Below, piece after piece: positions 1-7,009 of a stretch of DNA of 12,959 bases. The DNA lies in assembly GCA_938008665.1 (NCBI GenBank), contig CALLKA010000157.1, forward strand, positions 1 to 12,959. Reading direction: 5' to 3'. Numbering within the stretch: position 1 is the stretch's first letter; each line of letters starts with the position of its first letter. A program made the translations under genes and the position numbers. Origin of the DNA: an uncultured Bacteroidota bacterium (GTDB lineage Bacteria; Bacteroidota; Bacteroidia; Chitinophagales; Chitinophagaceae). The notes beneath the pieces are model-generated. The model was not told the DNA's origin. It made no database searches and saw nothing but the letters and a program-made list of their open reading frames with translations.

Positions 1-960
1 AACAGTTTCATTCGCAGGATTCAATGCGTTATCAATTTTTGCTGTTGCATGTCCATTGTATCCTGTCCAATCCATAAATTCAGTACCTGCATTAACTTGG
101 TAATTATAATTAGGCGTCGTACTTAAAGGGTAAGCGGCTAAAAAGGCCATACTGTGCCCTGGAATATCAATTTCAGGTAAAATTTCTACGAATTTTGATT
201 TTGCATATGCCACTAGTTCTTTAATATCTTCGTGGGTATAAAAACCGCCATATGTTTTTGGTTCATCCAAAGCTGGGGTAGATATATTTGCCCATTTGCC
301 TTTGCGATCCACGCGCCATGCGCCCACTTCTGTTAATTTAGGCAATGCTTTAATTTCAATACGCCATCCTTGGTCATCTGTTAAGTGAAGGTGCAATACA
401 TTGTATTTATATAACACCATATTGTCAATATATTCTTTTACTTCTGCTTTTGTAAAAAAGTGGCGGCTAACATCTAACATCAAACCTCTCCATCCAAAAC
501 GAGGTTTGTCGGTTATGGATACATAAGGGATTTTCCAGCTAACATTATTTTGTATGCTATTATTAAATACGGCAGTTGGCATTATTTGAAGTAATGATTG
601 CCAAGCATAAAATAAACCTGCATTGGTATTGGCTTTAATTTGAATTCCTTTTTCATTCACATCTAAATGATAACCCTCTTTGCCTAATTCAGTTTCGTTA
701 ATTATTTGTATATCAATATTTGATTTAGTGCTTGATTTAGTTATTTGGTTTCCTGTGACTGCATTCATTTTTTTTGAAATCAAGTCGCTAATTGCACTTG
801 CTGAAGCGGGTGCATTAATTACCAGTCCTTTGGGAAGGGTATAGCTGCCATTGCCAACTTTCATTTGAAAGGGTTCTGGTATTATTGCAATTTGTTGTGC
901 ATGCGAAAAAATTGTGATTACAAGTAAAGAAACGGTAAATATAAAATTTGATATTTTCAT
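1..960 (-). CDS. Beta-N-acetylhexosaminidase, GH20 (N-terminal part, runs off the window)
   Basis: Open from an ATG at 960 to the window edge (320 codons, no stop), so the C-terminal part is missing. Residues 1-21 form a signal peptide (hydrophobic core, then Ser-His-Ala before Gln22), so the enzyme is exported, probably to the periplasm or cell surface. Residues about 25-145 fit the GH20b non-catalytic domain. The catalytic barrel begins near 150 with RGLMLDVSRHF (158-168), LHLHLTDDQGWR (189-200) and PEIDIPGH (262-269), all typical of GH20. The family removes terminal beta-linked GlcNAc or GalNAc from chitin oligomers, glycans or peptidoglycan fragments. The catalytic Asp-Glu pair (HxGGDE) is expected shortly after residue 320, outside the window, so catalytic competence cannot be checked. 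A terminator at 1049-1078 separates it from ahcY upstream. The family call is firm; the substrate is unknown. Confidence 0.93.
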   Translation of the reverse strand, partial: MKISNFIFTVSLLVITIFSHAQQIAIIPEPFQMKVGNGSYTLPKGLVINAPASASAISDLISKKMNAVTGNQITKSSTKSNIDIQIINETELGKEGYHLDVNEKGIQIKANTNAGLFYAWQSLLQIMPTAVFNNSIQNNVSWKIPYVSITDKPRFGWRGLMLDVSRHFFTKAEVKEYIDNMVLYKYNVLHLHLTDDQGWRIEIKALPKLTEVGAWRVDRKGKWANISTPALDEPKTYGGFYTHEDIKELVAYAKSKFVEILPEIDIPGHSMAFLAAYPLSTTPNYNYQVNAGTEFMDWTGYNGHATAKIDNALNPANETV

Positions 961-1048
961 AAGGCCTTTTTAATAGTGGTTGATGAATCTTTTTTAAATG
1001 TTGGTTTAAAGATACTAAAAATTATTGCTGCATTTATTGGGTATACAT

Positions 1049-1078
1049 AAAAAAGCCGTCCCGATTTATCGGGACGGC
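1049..1078 (-). terminator. Rho-independent terminator downstream of ahcY
   Basis: A perfect 10-bp stem, arms GCCGTCCCGA (1055-1064) and TCGGGACGGC (1069-1078), encloses a 4-nt loop. Read on the minus strand the hairpin is followed at once by six T (1054 to 1049), so it terminates leftward transcription. On the plus strand no T run follows (AAGGGG). It sits about 120 nt beyond the ahcY stop and about 95 nt before the GH20 start. It should end the ahcY transcript and insulate the hexosaminidase gene. Confidence 0.9.
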
Positions 1079-1198
1079 AAGGGGAAAGTTGAAATTATTC
1101 TATCAACTATGCGGTAAAATCAAGTGTTTTCATTTGCTATTTTTCATTCGCAATTTGAATCGTTTAATTTGGTGCCTAGTTTAATAAATATTTATAGC

Positions 1199-2521
1199 TT
1201 AGTATCTATATGCATCAGACTTGAACGGTCCAGCTACAGGTATACCTAAGTATTCTGCTTGTTCAGTAGTTAACTCATCTAATTCAGCACCTACTTTTGC
1301 TAAGTGTAAACGAGCTACCTTCTCATCTAAATGTTTAGGTAAAACGTACACTTTGTTTTCGTAGTTCTTATGGTTGGTCCATAATTCTATTTGTGCTAAA
1401 GTTTGGTTAGAGAAAGAGTTACTCATTACAAAGCTAGGGTGACCAGTTGCACAACCTAAGTTTACCAAACGGCCTTCTGCAAGTATAATGACATCTTTAC
1501 CTTCGATATTATACAAGTCAACTTGTGGTTTGATAGTATCTTTTGTATGACCATAGTTTTTATTTAACCATGCCATATCAATTTCAATATCAAAGTGACC
1601 AATATTGCAAACAATCGCTTTGTCTTTCATTGATCTGAAATGTTTTTCGTTGATCAAATCACGACAACCAGAAGCGGTAACAATAATGTCTGCTTCTTTT
1701 ACTGCGTCAATCATTTTTCTTACTTCAAATCCATCCATCGCTGCTTGTAAAGCACAGATCGGATCAATCTCAGTTACCATTACACGACAGCCAGCACCAC
1801 GTAGAGATGCGGCAGATCCTTTTCCTACGTCACCGTATGAACCAACTACTGCTACCTTACCAGCCATCATTACATCAGTCGCACGACGAATCGCATCAAC
1901 TAATGATTCTTGACAACCATATTTATTATCAAATTTAGATTTCGTAACAGAATCGTTTACGTTAATCGCTGGCATTGGTAAAGTACCTTTCGCCATACGC
2001 TCGTATAAACGGTGAACACCAGTTGTTGTTTCTTCACTCAATCCTTTAATTCCTGCAACAAACTGAGGGTATTTATCTAACACCATATTGGTTAAATCAC
2101 CACCATCATCTAATATCATATTCAAAGGGCGGTCTGCACCTCCAAAGAATAAAGTTTGTTCAATACACCAGTCACCTTCTTCAATAGATTGGCCTTTCCA
2201 AGCAAAAACACCAACGCCTGTTGCAGCGATAGCAGCAGCGGCTTGGTCTTGTGTTGAAAATATATTACAAGAGCTCCACTTTACTTCCGCTCCTAATGCA
2301 GTTAATGTTTCAATTAAGACAGCAGTTTGAATGGTCATGTGTAAGCAACCCGCAATTCGAGCTCCTTTTAATGGTTGGCTAGGACCGTACTCGGCACGGA
2401 TACTCATTAATCCTGGCATTTCTGCTTCAGCCAAACGGATTTCTTTACGACCCCAATCTGCTAATGTGATATCGGCTACTTTATAAGGTAGGCTAAAATC
2501 GATGTTTTGTAAGTTAGACAT
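1199..2521 (-). CDS. ahcY: Adenosylhomocysteinase (S-adenosyl-L-homocysteine hydrolase)
   Basis: This cytosolic NAD-dependent enzyme reversibly splits S-adenosylhomocysteine into adenosine and homocysteine, clearing the inhibitory product of SAM methyltransferases and feeding homocysteine back to methionine. The 440-aa protein is full length. The substrate domain shows AGCLHMT (57-63), LDDGGDLT (137-144, with D139), SEETTTG (162-168, with E164) and NDSVTKSKFDN (189-199, with K194 and D198). These match the active-site Asp, Glu, Lys and Asp of the human enzyme at a constant offset of 8. The NAD-binding loop GSYGDVGKG is at 227-235, and the usual C-terminal tail ends in YRY. ATG at 2521 is favoured because the conserved N-terminus follows at once and a TAnnTTTG box lies 18 nt upstream. 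The gene diverges from the Lrp-type regulator across 115 bp. Nothing appears truncated or mutated. Confidence 0.97.
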   Translation of the reverse strand: MSNLQNIDFSLPYKVADITLADWGRKEIRLAEAEMPGLMSIRAEYGPSQPLKGARIAGCLHMTIQTAVLIETLTALGAEVKWSSCNIFSTQDQAAAAIAATGVGVFAWKGQSIEEGDWCIEQTLFFGGADRPLNMILDDGGDLTNMVLDKYPQFVAGIKGLSEETTTGVHRLYERMAKGTLPMPAINVNDSVTKSKFDNKYGCQESLVDAIRRATDVMMAGKVAVVGSYGDVGKGSAASLRGAGCRVMVTEIDPICALQAAMDGFEVRKMIDAVKEADIIVTASGCRDLINEKHFRSMKDKAIVCNIGHFDIEIDMAWLNKNYGHTKDTIKPQVDLYNIEGKDVIILAEGRLVNLGCATGHPSFVMSNSFSNQTLAQIELWTNHKNYENKVYVLPKHLDEKVARLHLAKVGAELDELTTEQAEYLGIPVAGPFKSDAYRY

Positions 2522-2539
2522 GTTAATTTATTTAGAGGG

Positions 2540-2547
2540 CAAAGGTA
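2540..2547 (-). promoter_or_regulatory. Candidate -7 box for ahcY
   Basis: The minus strand reads TACCTTTG, an exact match to the Bacteroidota -7 consensus TAnnTTTG, 18 nt before the ahcY ATG. I do not find a clear TTG -33 element at the usual spacing, so the call rests on the -7 box and its position. Confidence 0.45.
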
Positions 2548-2636
2548 TGAAATAGGATAAAATAATAAAATATTTAACATTTTTAGGATAATCAGCTATT
2601 AATTACTATTTTTATGATGATATATGCTAAAAAACA

Positions 2637-3140
2637 ATGAAAAGTAGTACTCCATTAGTAGATTCGGCTATTGCGCAACAGTCTATCTCCTTAGACGAGA
2701 AGGATTTAGCCATTTTACGCTTATTACAAGGCAATGCTAGGATCACAGTGAAAGAAATTGCTGATCAGATTCATTTGAGTACTACGCCGGTGCATGAGCG
2801 TATTAAGCGGCTTGAAGCGAATGGGGTGATTAGGCAGTATGCCACTTTAATAGACGGAACAAAAGTCAAAAAAGGATTGATGGTTATTTGCTATGTGTCT
2901 TTGAATCAACACAGTAAGCAATCTGGCGGGCAATTTATCAAACTAATTAACGATTTGCCAGATGTGGTGGAGTGCTATAGTATTTCAGGTGAATTTGACT
3001 TTATGTTGAAGATTGTCACGGAGGATATGAACAGTTATTACAATTTCCACGTGAACAAATTGAGTCAAGCTGACAATATTAGTCAGGTACAAAGCGTTTT
3101 TATCATGGGTATCGTTAAACAAACCCATCTAATCGTATAA
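2637..3140 (+). CDS. Lrp/AsnC family transcriptional regulator
   Basis: The protein has 167 aa, usual for the family. After an 18-residue N-terminal extension comes the Lrp-type winged helix-turn-helix: LDEKDLAILRLL at 19-30, then the recognition-helix region STTPVHERIKRLEANGVI (48-65). The C-terminal RAM (effector-binding and oligomerisation) domain covers about 80-160 and includes SGEFDFMLKI (117-126), the ligand-loop position in family members. Lrp/AsnC proteins bind DNA as dimers to higher multimers and usually sense amino acids. The ATG at 2637 is the only in-frame ATG before the HTH; the next Met is residue 82. No Shine-Dalgarno is visible. The gene diverges from ahcY, so control of methionine/SAM-cycle genes or autoregulation is plausible, but the ligand and targets are unknown. 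A 3D-domain protein gene follows after 27 bp and may be co-transcribed. Confidence 0.93.
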   Translation: MKSSTPLVDSAIAQQSISLDEKDLAILRLLQGNARITVKEIADQIHLSTTPVHERIKRLEANGVIRQYATLIDGTKVKKGLMVICYVSLNQHSKQSGGQFIKLINDLPDVVECYSISGEFDFMLKIVTEDMNSYYNFHVNKLSQADNISQVQSVFIMGIVKQTHLIV

Positions 3141-3167
3141 TTTCCTAACCCTTTCAATTTAAATATT

Positions 3168-3602
3168 ATGAAAAATAATAAGTTGGTTGGACTTGGATTG
3201 GTCGTCGTAATTATTATAGGTTACTTTGTTTTAAATCCAGGTAAGCAACCTAAATATTTGGTTCACAGATATCCATTTTCCATTGATGTTTTCAAACAAG
3301 TATCCTTGACTACTTATACGACTGATTCAAATGAAACAGATAGCACCCCATTAATTACTGCTAGTGGATTAAAATTGGATAGCTTGAATCCAAAAAAGCA
3401 TCGTGTTATTGCTATTAGTAGAGATTTAAAAGAATTATTTTCATTCGGTGATAAAGTAATACTTTCTAATGCAGGAAAATATAATGGTGTCTGGTTTATT
3501 CATGATTTGATGAATAAAAAATGGAAGAACAAAATTGATATTTTAATCAATCCCAACGATCGCCAAATGAGTTTAGAAGGAGTAGTGATTTCGAAAATTT
3601 AG
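3168..3602 (+). CDS. Membrane-anchored 3D-domain (RlpA/MltA-like double-psi beta-barrel) protein
   Basis: A small protein (144 aa) with Lys at residues 2 and 5 and one hydrophobic segment (about 6-22), read as an uncleaved signal anchor; no lipobox Cys is present. The rest lies outside the cytoplasm and matches the 3D (Asp-Asp-Asp) domain: TDSTPLITASG (57-67), a VIAISRDL stretch with D86, FGDKV (93-97), GVWFIHDLMNKKWKNKIDIL (107-126) with D113 and D124. These three Asp give the domain its name; related folds occur in lytic transglycosylases (MltA) and resuscitation-factor-like proteins. A role in peptidoglycan cleavage or binding is therefore likely but not shown. It starts 27 bp after the Lrp-type gene on the same strand and may share its transcript. 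The palindrome array begins 25 bp after its stop. The domain call comes from motif recognition, not a profile search. Confidence 0.72.
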   Translation: MKNNKLVGLGLVVVIIIGYFVLNPGKQPKYLVHRYPFSIDVFKQVSLTTYTTDSNETDSTPLITASGLKLDSLNPKKHRVIAISRDLKELFSFGDKVILSNAGKYNGVWFIHDLMNKKWKNKIDILINPNDRQMSLEGVVISKI

Positions 3603-3627
3603 CAACACATAGTTTATTTTCTAAGGC

Positions 3628-3739
3628 TATGTGGTCACAATTTGTGACCACATATGGGCTATTTTAAGGCATGTGGTCACAATTTGTGACCACATAGGGC
3701 AAAAATGTTGCTATGCGGTCACAAATTGTGACCGCATAG
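3628..3739. repeat. Array of three palindromes with exact 42-bp centre-to-centre spacing
   Basis: Unit 1 (3628-3654) has arms TATGTGGTCACAA and TTGTGACCACATA around a central T at 3641. Unit 2 (3671-3695) has 12-bp arms of the same sequence around T3683. Unit 3 (3711-3739) has 14-bp arms CTATGCGGTCACAA and TTGTGACCGCATAG around A3725. The centres are 42 bp apart both times. Unit 3 differs by a T-to-C change in one arm and the matching A-to-G in the other, so symmetry is kept, and its central base is complemented, as if the unit were inverted. The spacers share little beyond a GGGC. As RNA, each unit could form a 10-12-bp hairpin with a 5-nt loop. The array lies between the 3' ends of two converging genes. 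It could be a multi-site operator, a REP-like element or a transcript-end structure; no long T run follows directly, so it is not a canonical terminator. Confidence 0.93.
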
Positions 3740-3761
3740 GTATAAAACGTATTTATACCTA
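3737..3761. repeat. Fourth inverted repeat, unrelated in sequence, abutting the palindrome array
   Basis: Arms TAGGTATAAA (3737-3746) and TTTATACCTA (3752-3761) form a perfect 10-bp inverted repeat around ACGTA. It overlaps the right edge of palindrome unit 3 by three bases, and its centre (3749) is 24 bp from that unit's centre. A transcript from the acetyltransferase gene would meet this hairpin about 40 nt after the stop, then units 3, 2 and 1. No T run follows in either direction, so it is recorded as a structure of unknown role. Confidence 0.7.
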
Positions 3762-3801
3762 AAACAGCTTTAATTTTAATGCCTATTTTAATTGCTAAAA
3801 T

Positions 3802-4308
3802 TTAGAAATGCAAACGCATGACGTAGTCGTCCATGTAAAAGCCATTGCCAATATCAAATTTAAATTCGAGTTCTTTGATAAAGCCTTTTTTTAAGTAGAA
3901 AGTGTAAGCTGTATTTTGTTTGTTGACTTGTAAAAATAGGGAGATTGATCCTGCTGCTTTGGCAACTTCAATGGATCTATTTAATAAAGCTTTACCAGCG
4001 CCTGTGCCTTGTGCAGTGGGGAGCACATAGAGTTTATTTAGTTTGTGGGCGCCCTCCTCTGGACTCACGGAACAAAATCCGACTGCATCTATATCTCCAT
4101 TATCATTCTGTTTGCTTGCAATATAAAATTCGCAGCCCGTATTCATTTGTTTTTCTAAAGATGCATCACTATACATCCAGTCCAACATAAAATTAATTTG
4201 TTCCTGAGATATAATATGCCCGTAAGTGCTTGGCCAAGTGCGCTCTGAAACTGAACGTATAAAAGCACGATCGGGGAGACCAGCACGGGTAATAATTATT
4301 TCACTCAT
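3802..4308 (-). CDS. GNAT family N-acetyltransferase
   Basis: The protein has 168 aa, normal for a single GNAT domain. It opens with the family's first beta strand (IIITRAGLPD, 4-13). Motif A is LYVLPTAQGTGAGKALL (93-109), in which Q100-G-T-G-A-G matches the acetyl-CoA pyrophosphate-binding Q/RxxGxG/A pattern. Motif B follows as LFLQVNKQNTAYTFYLKKGF (124-143), the usual N-x-x-A-x-x-F-Y-x-K-x-G-F form. The family moves an acetyl group from acetyl-CoA to an amine on a small molecule or protein; the substrate cannot be read from the sequence. The ATG at 4308 lies one base after the valS stop (TAG-T-ATG), so it is almost certainly in the valS operon and may depend on translational coupling. Expression linked to ValRS does not by itself show a role in tRNA biology. 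Confidence 0.92.
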   Translation of the reverse strand: MSEIIITRAGLPDRAFIRSVSERTWPSTYGHIISQEQINFMLDWMYSDASLEKQMNTGCEFYIASKQNDNGDIDAVGFCSVSPEEGAHKLNKLYVLPTAQGTGAGKALLNRSIEVAKAAGSISLFLQVNKQNTAYTFYLKKGFIKELEFKFDIGNGFYMDDYVMRLHF

Positions 4309-4309
4309 A

Positions 4310-6922
4310 CTATCCTAATTGCGCTAAACTTTCTTCAATCGTTTGTATTCTCGCCAAAGCATCTGCTTTTTTCTTTTGTTCAATGGCTAAAACTTCTGGC
4401 TTTGCATTTTGAACAAATTTTTCATTGTCTAGCTTCTTGCTAACACTCATTAAAAATCCTTGTTGGTGCGCTAAATCCTTTAATAAGTTTTCCTTTAGGC
4501 TGGCAGTGTCAATAGCTTGATCTGATACAATATAAAACTTATCTTTTTCTAAAGCGACTACAATGGAAGCACTAATGGCGCTTGAGGTATATTGTATATC
4601 AGATGCATTAATTTGCTTTGCTAATATTTTTTGTATTGTTTGATAAGGTGCATTATTCAATGTTTGAATATGTAATTCAATCGCATCCTTTGGTTTGATC
4701 TGATTTTTATTACGTGCATCACGTAAAGTGGAAATGACATTTTGCAATAAAGCACCTGCATTTAAAACAGCATCATCCACTTTTGATGTTGGTGTATAAA
4801 GTTTAACACATAAATCCTCTGTCTGCGTTTTTAACGTATGGTGAATTTCTTCTGTAATGAATGGCATGAAAGGATGTAACAATTGTAAAAGCGCGTCATA
4901 AAATTCAACCGTTTTTTCATATACCCCTTGATGGATTGGTTGCTCAAAGCCAGGCTTGATCCATTCCAAATACCAACTACAAAAATCATCCCATATTAAA
5001 CCATAAATCGTTTTTAAGGCTTCGCTTAATCGGAATGTTTTTAGCATTTCATCCACCTCGTTTTGTGTGCTCGTTAATTTCGCCTGAAACCAATCCATAG
5101 CAAATTTTGCATCCTCTGGAATTTCACCTTCCTTATTTTGACGTGCTTCCCACATCTTCAATAATTTAGTAGCATTCCATAATTTATTATTAAAATTTCT
5201 GCCTTGCTCTAAAGTTGATTCGTCAAACAACAAATCATTGCCTGCAGGAGAAGCAATCATAATACCAAAACGAACTGCGTCTGCACCATATTGATCAATG
5301 AGTCCTAACAGGTCGGGAGAGTTTCCTAAACTCTTACTCATTTTTCTTCCTTGCTTATCACGCACAATACCTGTGAAGTATACATCCTTGAATGGAATCT
5401 TTCCCATGTATTCTTCTCCGGCCATAATCATTCTCGCTACCCAAAAGAAAATAATTTCAGGCGCTGTAACTAAAGTGCTGGTAGGATAGTAGTAATTAAT
5501 TTCCGCATTATTTGGATTGGATAATCCTTTAAAAACTTCAAAAGGCCACAACCAACTACTAAACCAAGTATCCAAACAATCGGCATCCTGTGTTAATTTT
5601 TTTCCTTTGGTTTCAGGATGATTCGCATTTACTTCTGCTTCATTGTGTGCTACATAAAAATTACCTTCTTCATCATACCATGCGGGTATGCGATGACCCC
5701 ACCAAAGCTGACGACTAATACACCAATCCTTAATACCTTCCATCCAATGACGGTACAAGTTTTTAAATTTAGCAGGATGAAAACTAATTTCATCCGACAT
5801 CACAGCTTCCAAAGCAGGTGCCGCTAATTTTTTCATATCCACCCACCATTGTAAACTTAATCTTGGTTCAACAATAGCATCGGTTCTTTCACTAAAGCCT
5901 ACTTGATGTGTGTAATCTTCTATTTTAACTAAATTTCCTGCGGCATCTAAATCCTTAGTGATAATTTTTCTTACTTCAATTCGATCTTGTCCAATATATA
6001 AACCAGCAGCTTCTGATAAAGTGCCATCATCATTCATGGTATCAATGACTTCCAAATTATATTTTTGTCCTAAAACAAAATCATTCATGTCATGCGCTGG
6101 CGTTACTTTTAATGCACCAGTACCAAATTCAATTTCCACATAGTCATCGGCGATAATAGGGATGCGCCTGTTAATTAATGGGACAAAAGCAAATTTGCCC
6201 ACTAAGTGTTTGTATCTATCATCTTTAGGATGCACGCAAATTGCCGAGTCACCTAAAATAGTTTCAGGACGAACTGTTGCAATGGTAATATATTCATCAC
6301 CGGGTATATCTAACTTATAACGTAGATGATAAATTTTACCTGCTACTTCCTTATGTATAACTTCTTCATCGCTTAATGCAGTTTTCGCACGTACATCCCA
6401 ATTGATCATTCTTTTGCCGCGATAAATTTTACCTTTCTTATATAAATCAACGAATACTTTTATAACTGACTCGTAATAATCTGCGTCCATGGTAAAGGAG
6501 GTACGTTCCCAATCCAAACTGCAACCCATTTTTCTTAATTGTTGCAAAATGATGCCACCATACTTTTCTTTCCATTCCCATGCATATCCTAAAAATTCAT
6601 CTCTGGTTAAAGAGGATTTTGCGATAACTCTTTCTCTTAACATCGCAACCACTTTTGCTTCAGTTGCAATGGAAGCATGATCTGTTCCTGGAACCCAACA
6701 TGGATTAAATCCTTGCATGCGGGCACGACGCACCAAAATATCTTGAATTGTATTATTTAAACAATGCCCCATATGTAACACACCCGTTACATTTGGCGGA
6801 GGTATCACCACGGTGTATGCCTTTTTATCATTGGGCGTGCTGTGAAAATAGCCGTTGTCCACCCAATGTTTGTACCATTTAATTTCAACTTCACCCGGTA
6901 TGTAATTTTTACTCAATTCCAT
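4310..6922 (-). CDS. valS: Valine--tRNA ligase
   Basis: This class Ia aminoacyl-tRNA synthetase charges tRNA(Val) with valine in the cytosol and hydrolyses mischarged Thr-tRNA(Val). The 870-aa length is usual for bacterial ValRS. It contains the class I HIGH signature as HMGH (50-53) within PPPNVTGVLHMGHCLN. The CP1 editing domain is at about 200-345, with ATVRPETILGD and GTGALKVTPAHD. The catalytic core resumes with CISRQLWWGHRIPAW (401-415), and the second signature is KMSKS (527-531). A helical anticodon-binding domain lies at about 600-750. The Lys/Glu-rich C-terminus (about 805-870) is the coiled-coil arm typical of ValRS that contacts tRNA. ATG at 6922 gives the expected N-terminus. The gene leads an operon with the acetyltransferase and diverges from the exonuclease gene. 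No defect is seen. Confidence 0.98.
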   Translation of the reverse strand: MELSKNYIPGEVEIKWYKHWVDNGYFHSTPNDKKAYTVVIPPPNVTGVLHMGHCLNNTIQDILVRRARMQGFNPCWVPGTDHASIATEAKVVAMLRERVIAKSSLTRDEFLGYAWEWKEKYGGIILQQLRKMGCSLDWERTSFTMDADYYESVIKVFVDLYKKGKIYRGKRMINWDVRAKTALSDEEVIHKEVAGKIYHLRYKLDIPGDEYITIATVRPETILGDSAICVHPKDDRYKHLVGKFAFVPLINRRIPIIADDYVEIEFGTGALKVTPAHDMNDFVLGQKYNLEVIDTMNDDGTLSEAAGLYIGQDRIEVRKIITKDLDAAGNLVKIEDYTHQVGFSERTDAIVEPRLSLQWWVDMKKLAAPALEAVMSDEISFHPAKFKNLYRHWMEGIKDWCISRQLWWGHRIPAWYDEEGNFYVAHNEAEVNANHPETKGKKLTQDADCLDTWFSSWLWPFEVFKGLSNPNNAEINYYYPTSTLVTAPEIIFFWVARMIMAGEEYMGKIPFKDVYFTGIVRDKQGRKMSKSLGNSPDLLGLIDQYGADAVRFGIMIASPAGNDLLFDESTLEQGRNFNNKLWNATKLLKMWEARQNKEGEIPEDAKFAMDWFQAKLTSTQNEVDEMLKTFRLSEALKTIYGLIWDDFCSWYLEWIKPGFEQPIHQGVYEKTVEFYDALLQLLHPFMPFITEEIHHTLKTQTEDLCVKLYTPTSKVDDAVLNAGALLQNVISTLRDARNKNQIKPKDAIELHIQTLNNAPYQTIQKILAKQINASDIQYTSSAISASIVVALEKDKFYIVSDQAIDTASLKENLLKDLAHQQGFLMSVSKKLDNEKFVQNAKPEVLAIEQKKKADALARIQTIEESLAQLG

Positions 6923-6950
6923 GCTTTGCTTCTTTACCTATATTGAGCCA

Positions 6951-6958
6951 CAAAAATA
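6951..6958 (-). promoter_or_regulatory. Candidate -7 box for valS
   Basis: The minus strand reads TATTTTTG, an exact TAnnTTTG match, 28 nt before the valS ATG in the 87-bp region shared with the exonuclease gene. A TTG lies 15 nt further upstream, shorter than the usual spacing to the -33 element, so the full promoter is uncertain. No T-box leader can be fitted into this short region. Confidence 0.45.
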
Positions 6959-7009
6959 AGGAAAAGGGACAAGCAATAAGTTGCTAAAAAATACGACCTT
7001 AGCCACTCA

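Noticed and set aside
1007..1014. TATCTTTA on the minus strand as the -7 box of the GH20 gene
   Set aside because: One mismatch at the conserved G and no upstream element; too weak to annotate.
1605..2330. Open frames on the plus strand at 1605-1913 and 2088-2330
   Set aside because: Both are antisense to strongly conserved parts of ahcY and their translations match no recognisable family.
2607..2614. TATTTTTA upstream of the Lrp-type gene as its -7 box
   Set aside because: It misses the final G of TAnnTTTG, has no -33 partner, and such strings are common in this AT-rich gap.
3628..3739. The three repeats as a small CRISPR array
   Set aside because: Spacers are only about 15-16 bp, the repeats are almost fully self-complementary, and no cas genes are near.
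3628..3739. CRP/FNR-type operators
   Set aside because: The TGTGA and TCACA half-sites are in the reverse order (TCACA-N3-TGTGA) and the gap does not fit the CRP consensus. The array also lies at 3' ends, not in a promoter.
3945..6680. Plus-strand open frames within the acetyltransferase and valS genes (3945-4190, 5298-5489, 5618-5827, 5958-6143, 6489-6680)
   Set aside because: They are shadows opposite well-supported coding sequence, with no domain or start signal of their own.
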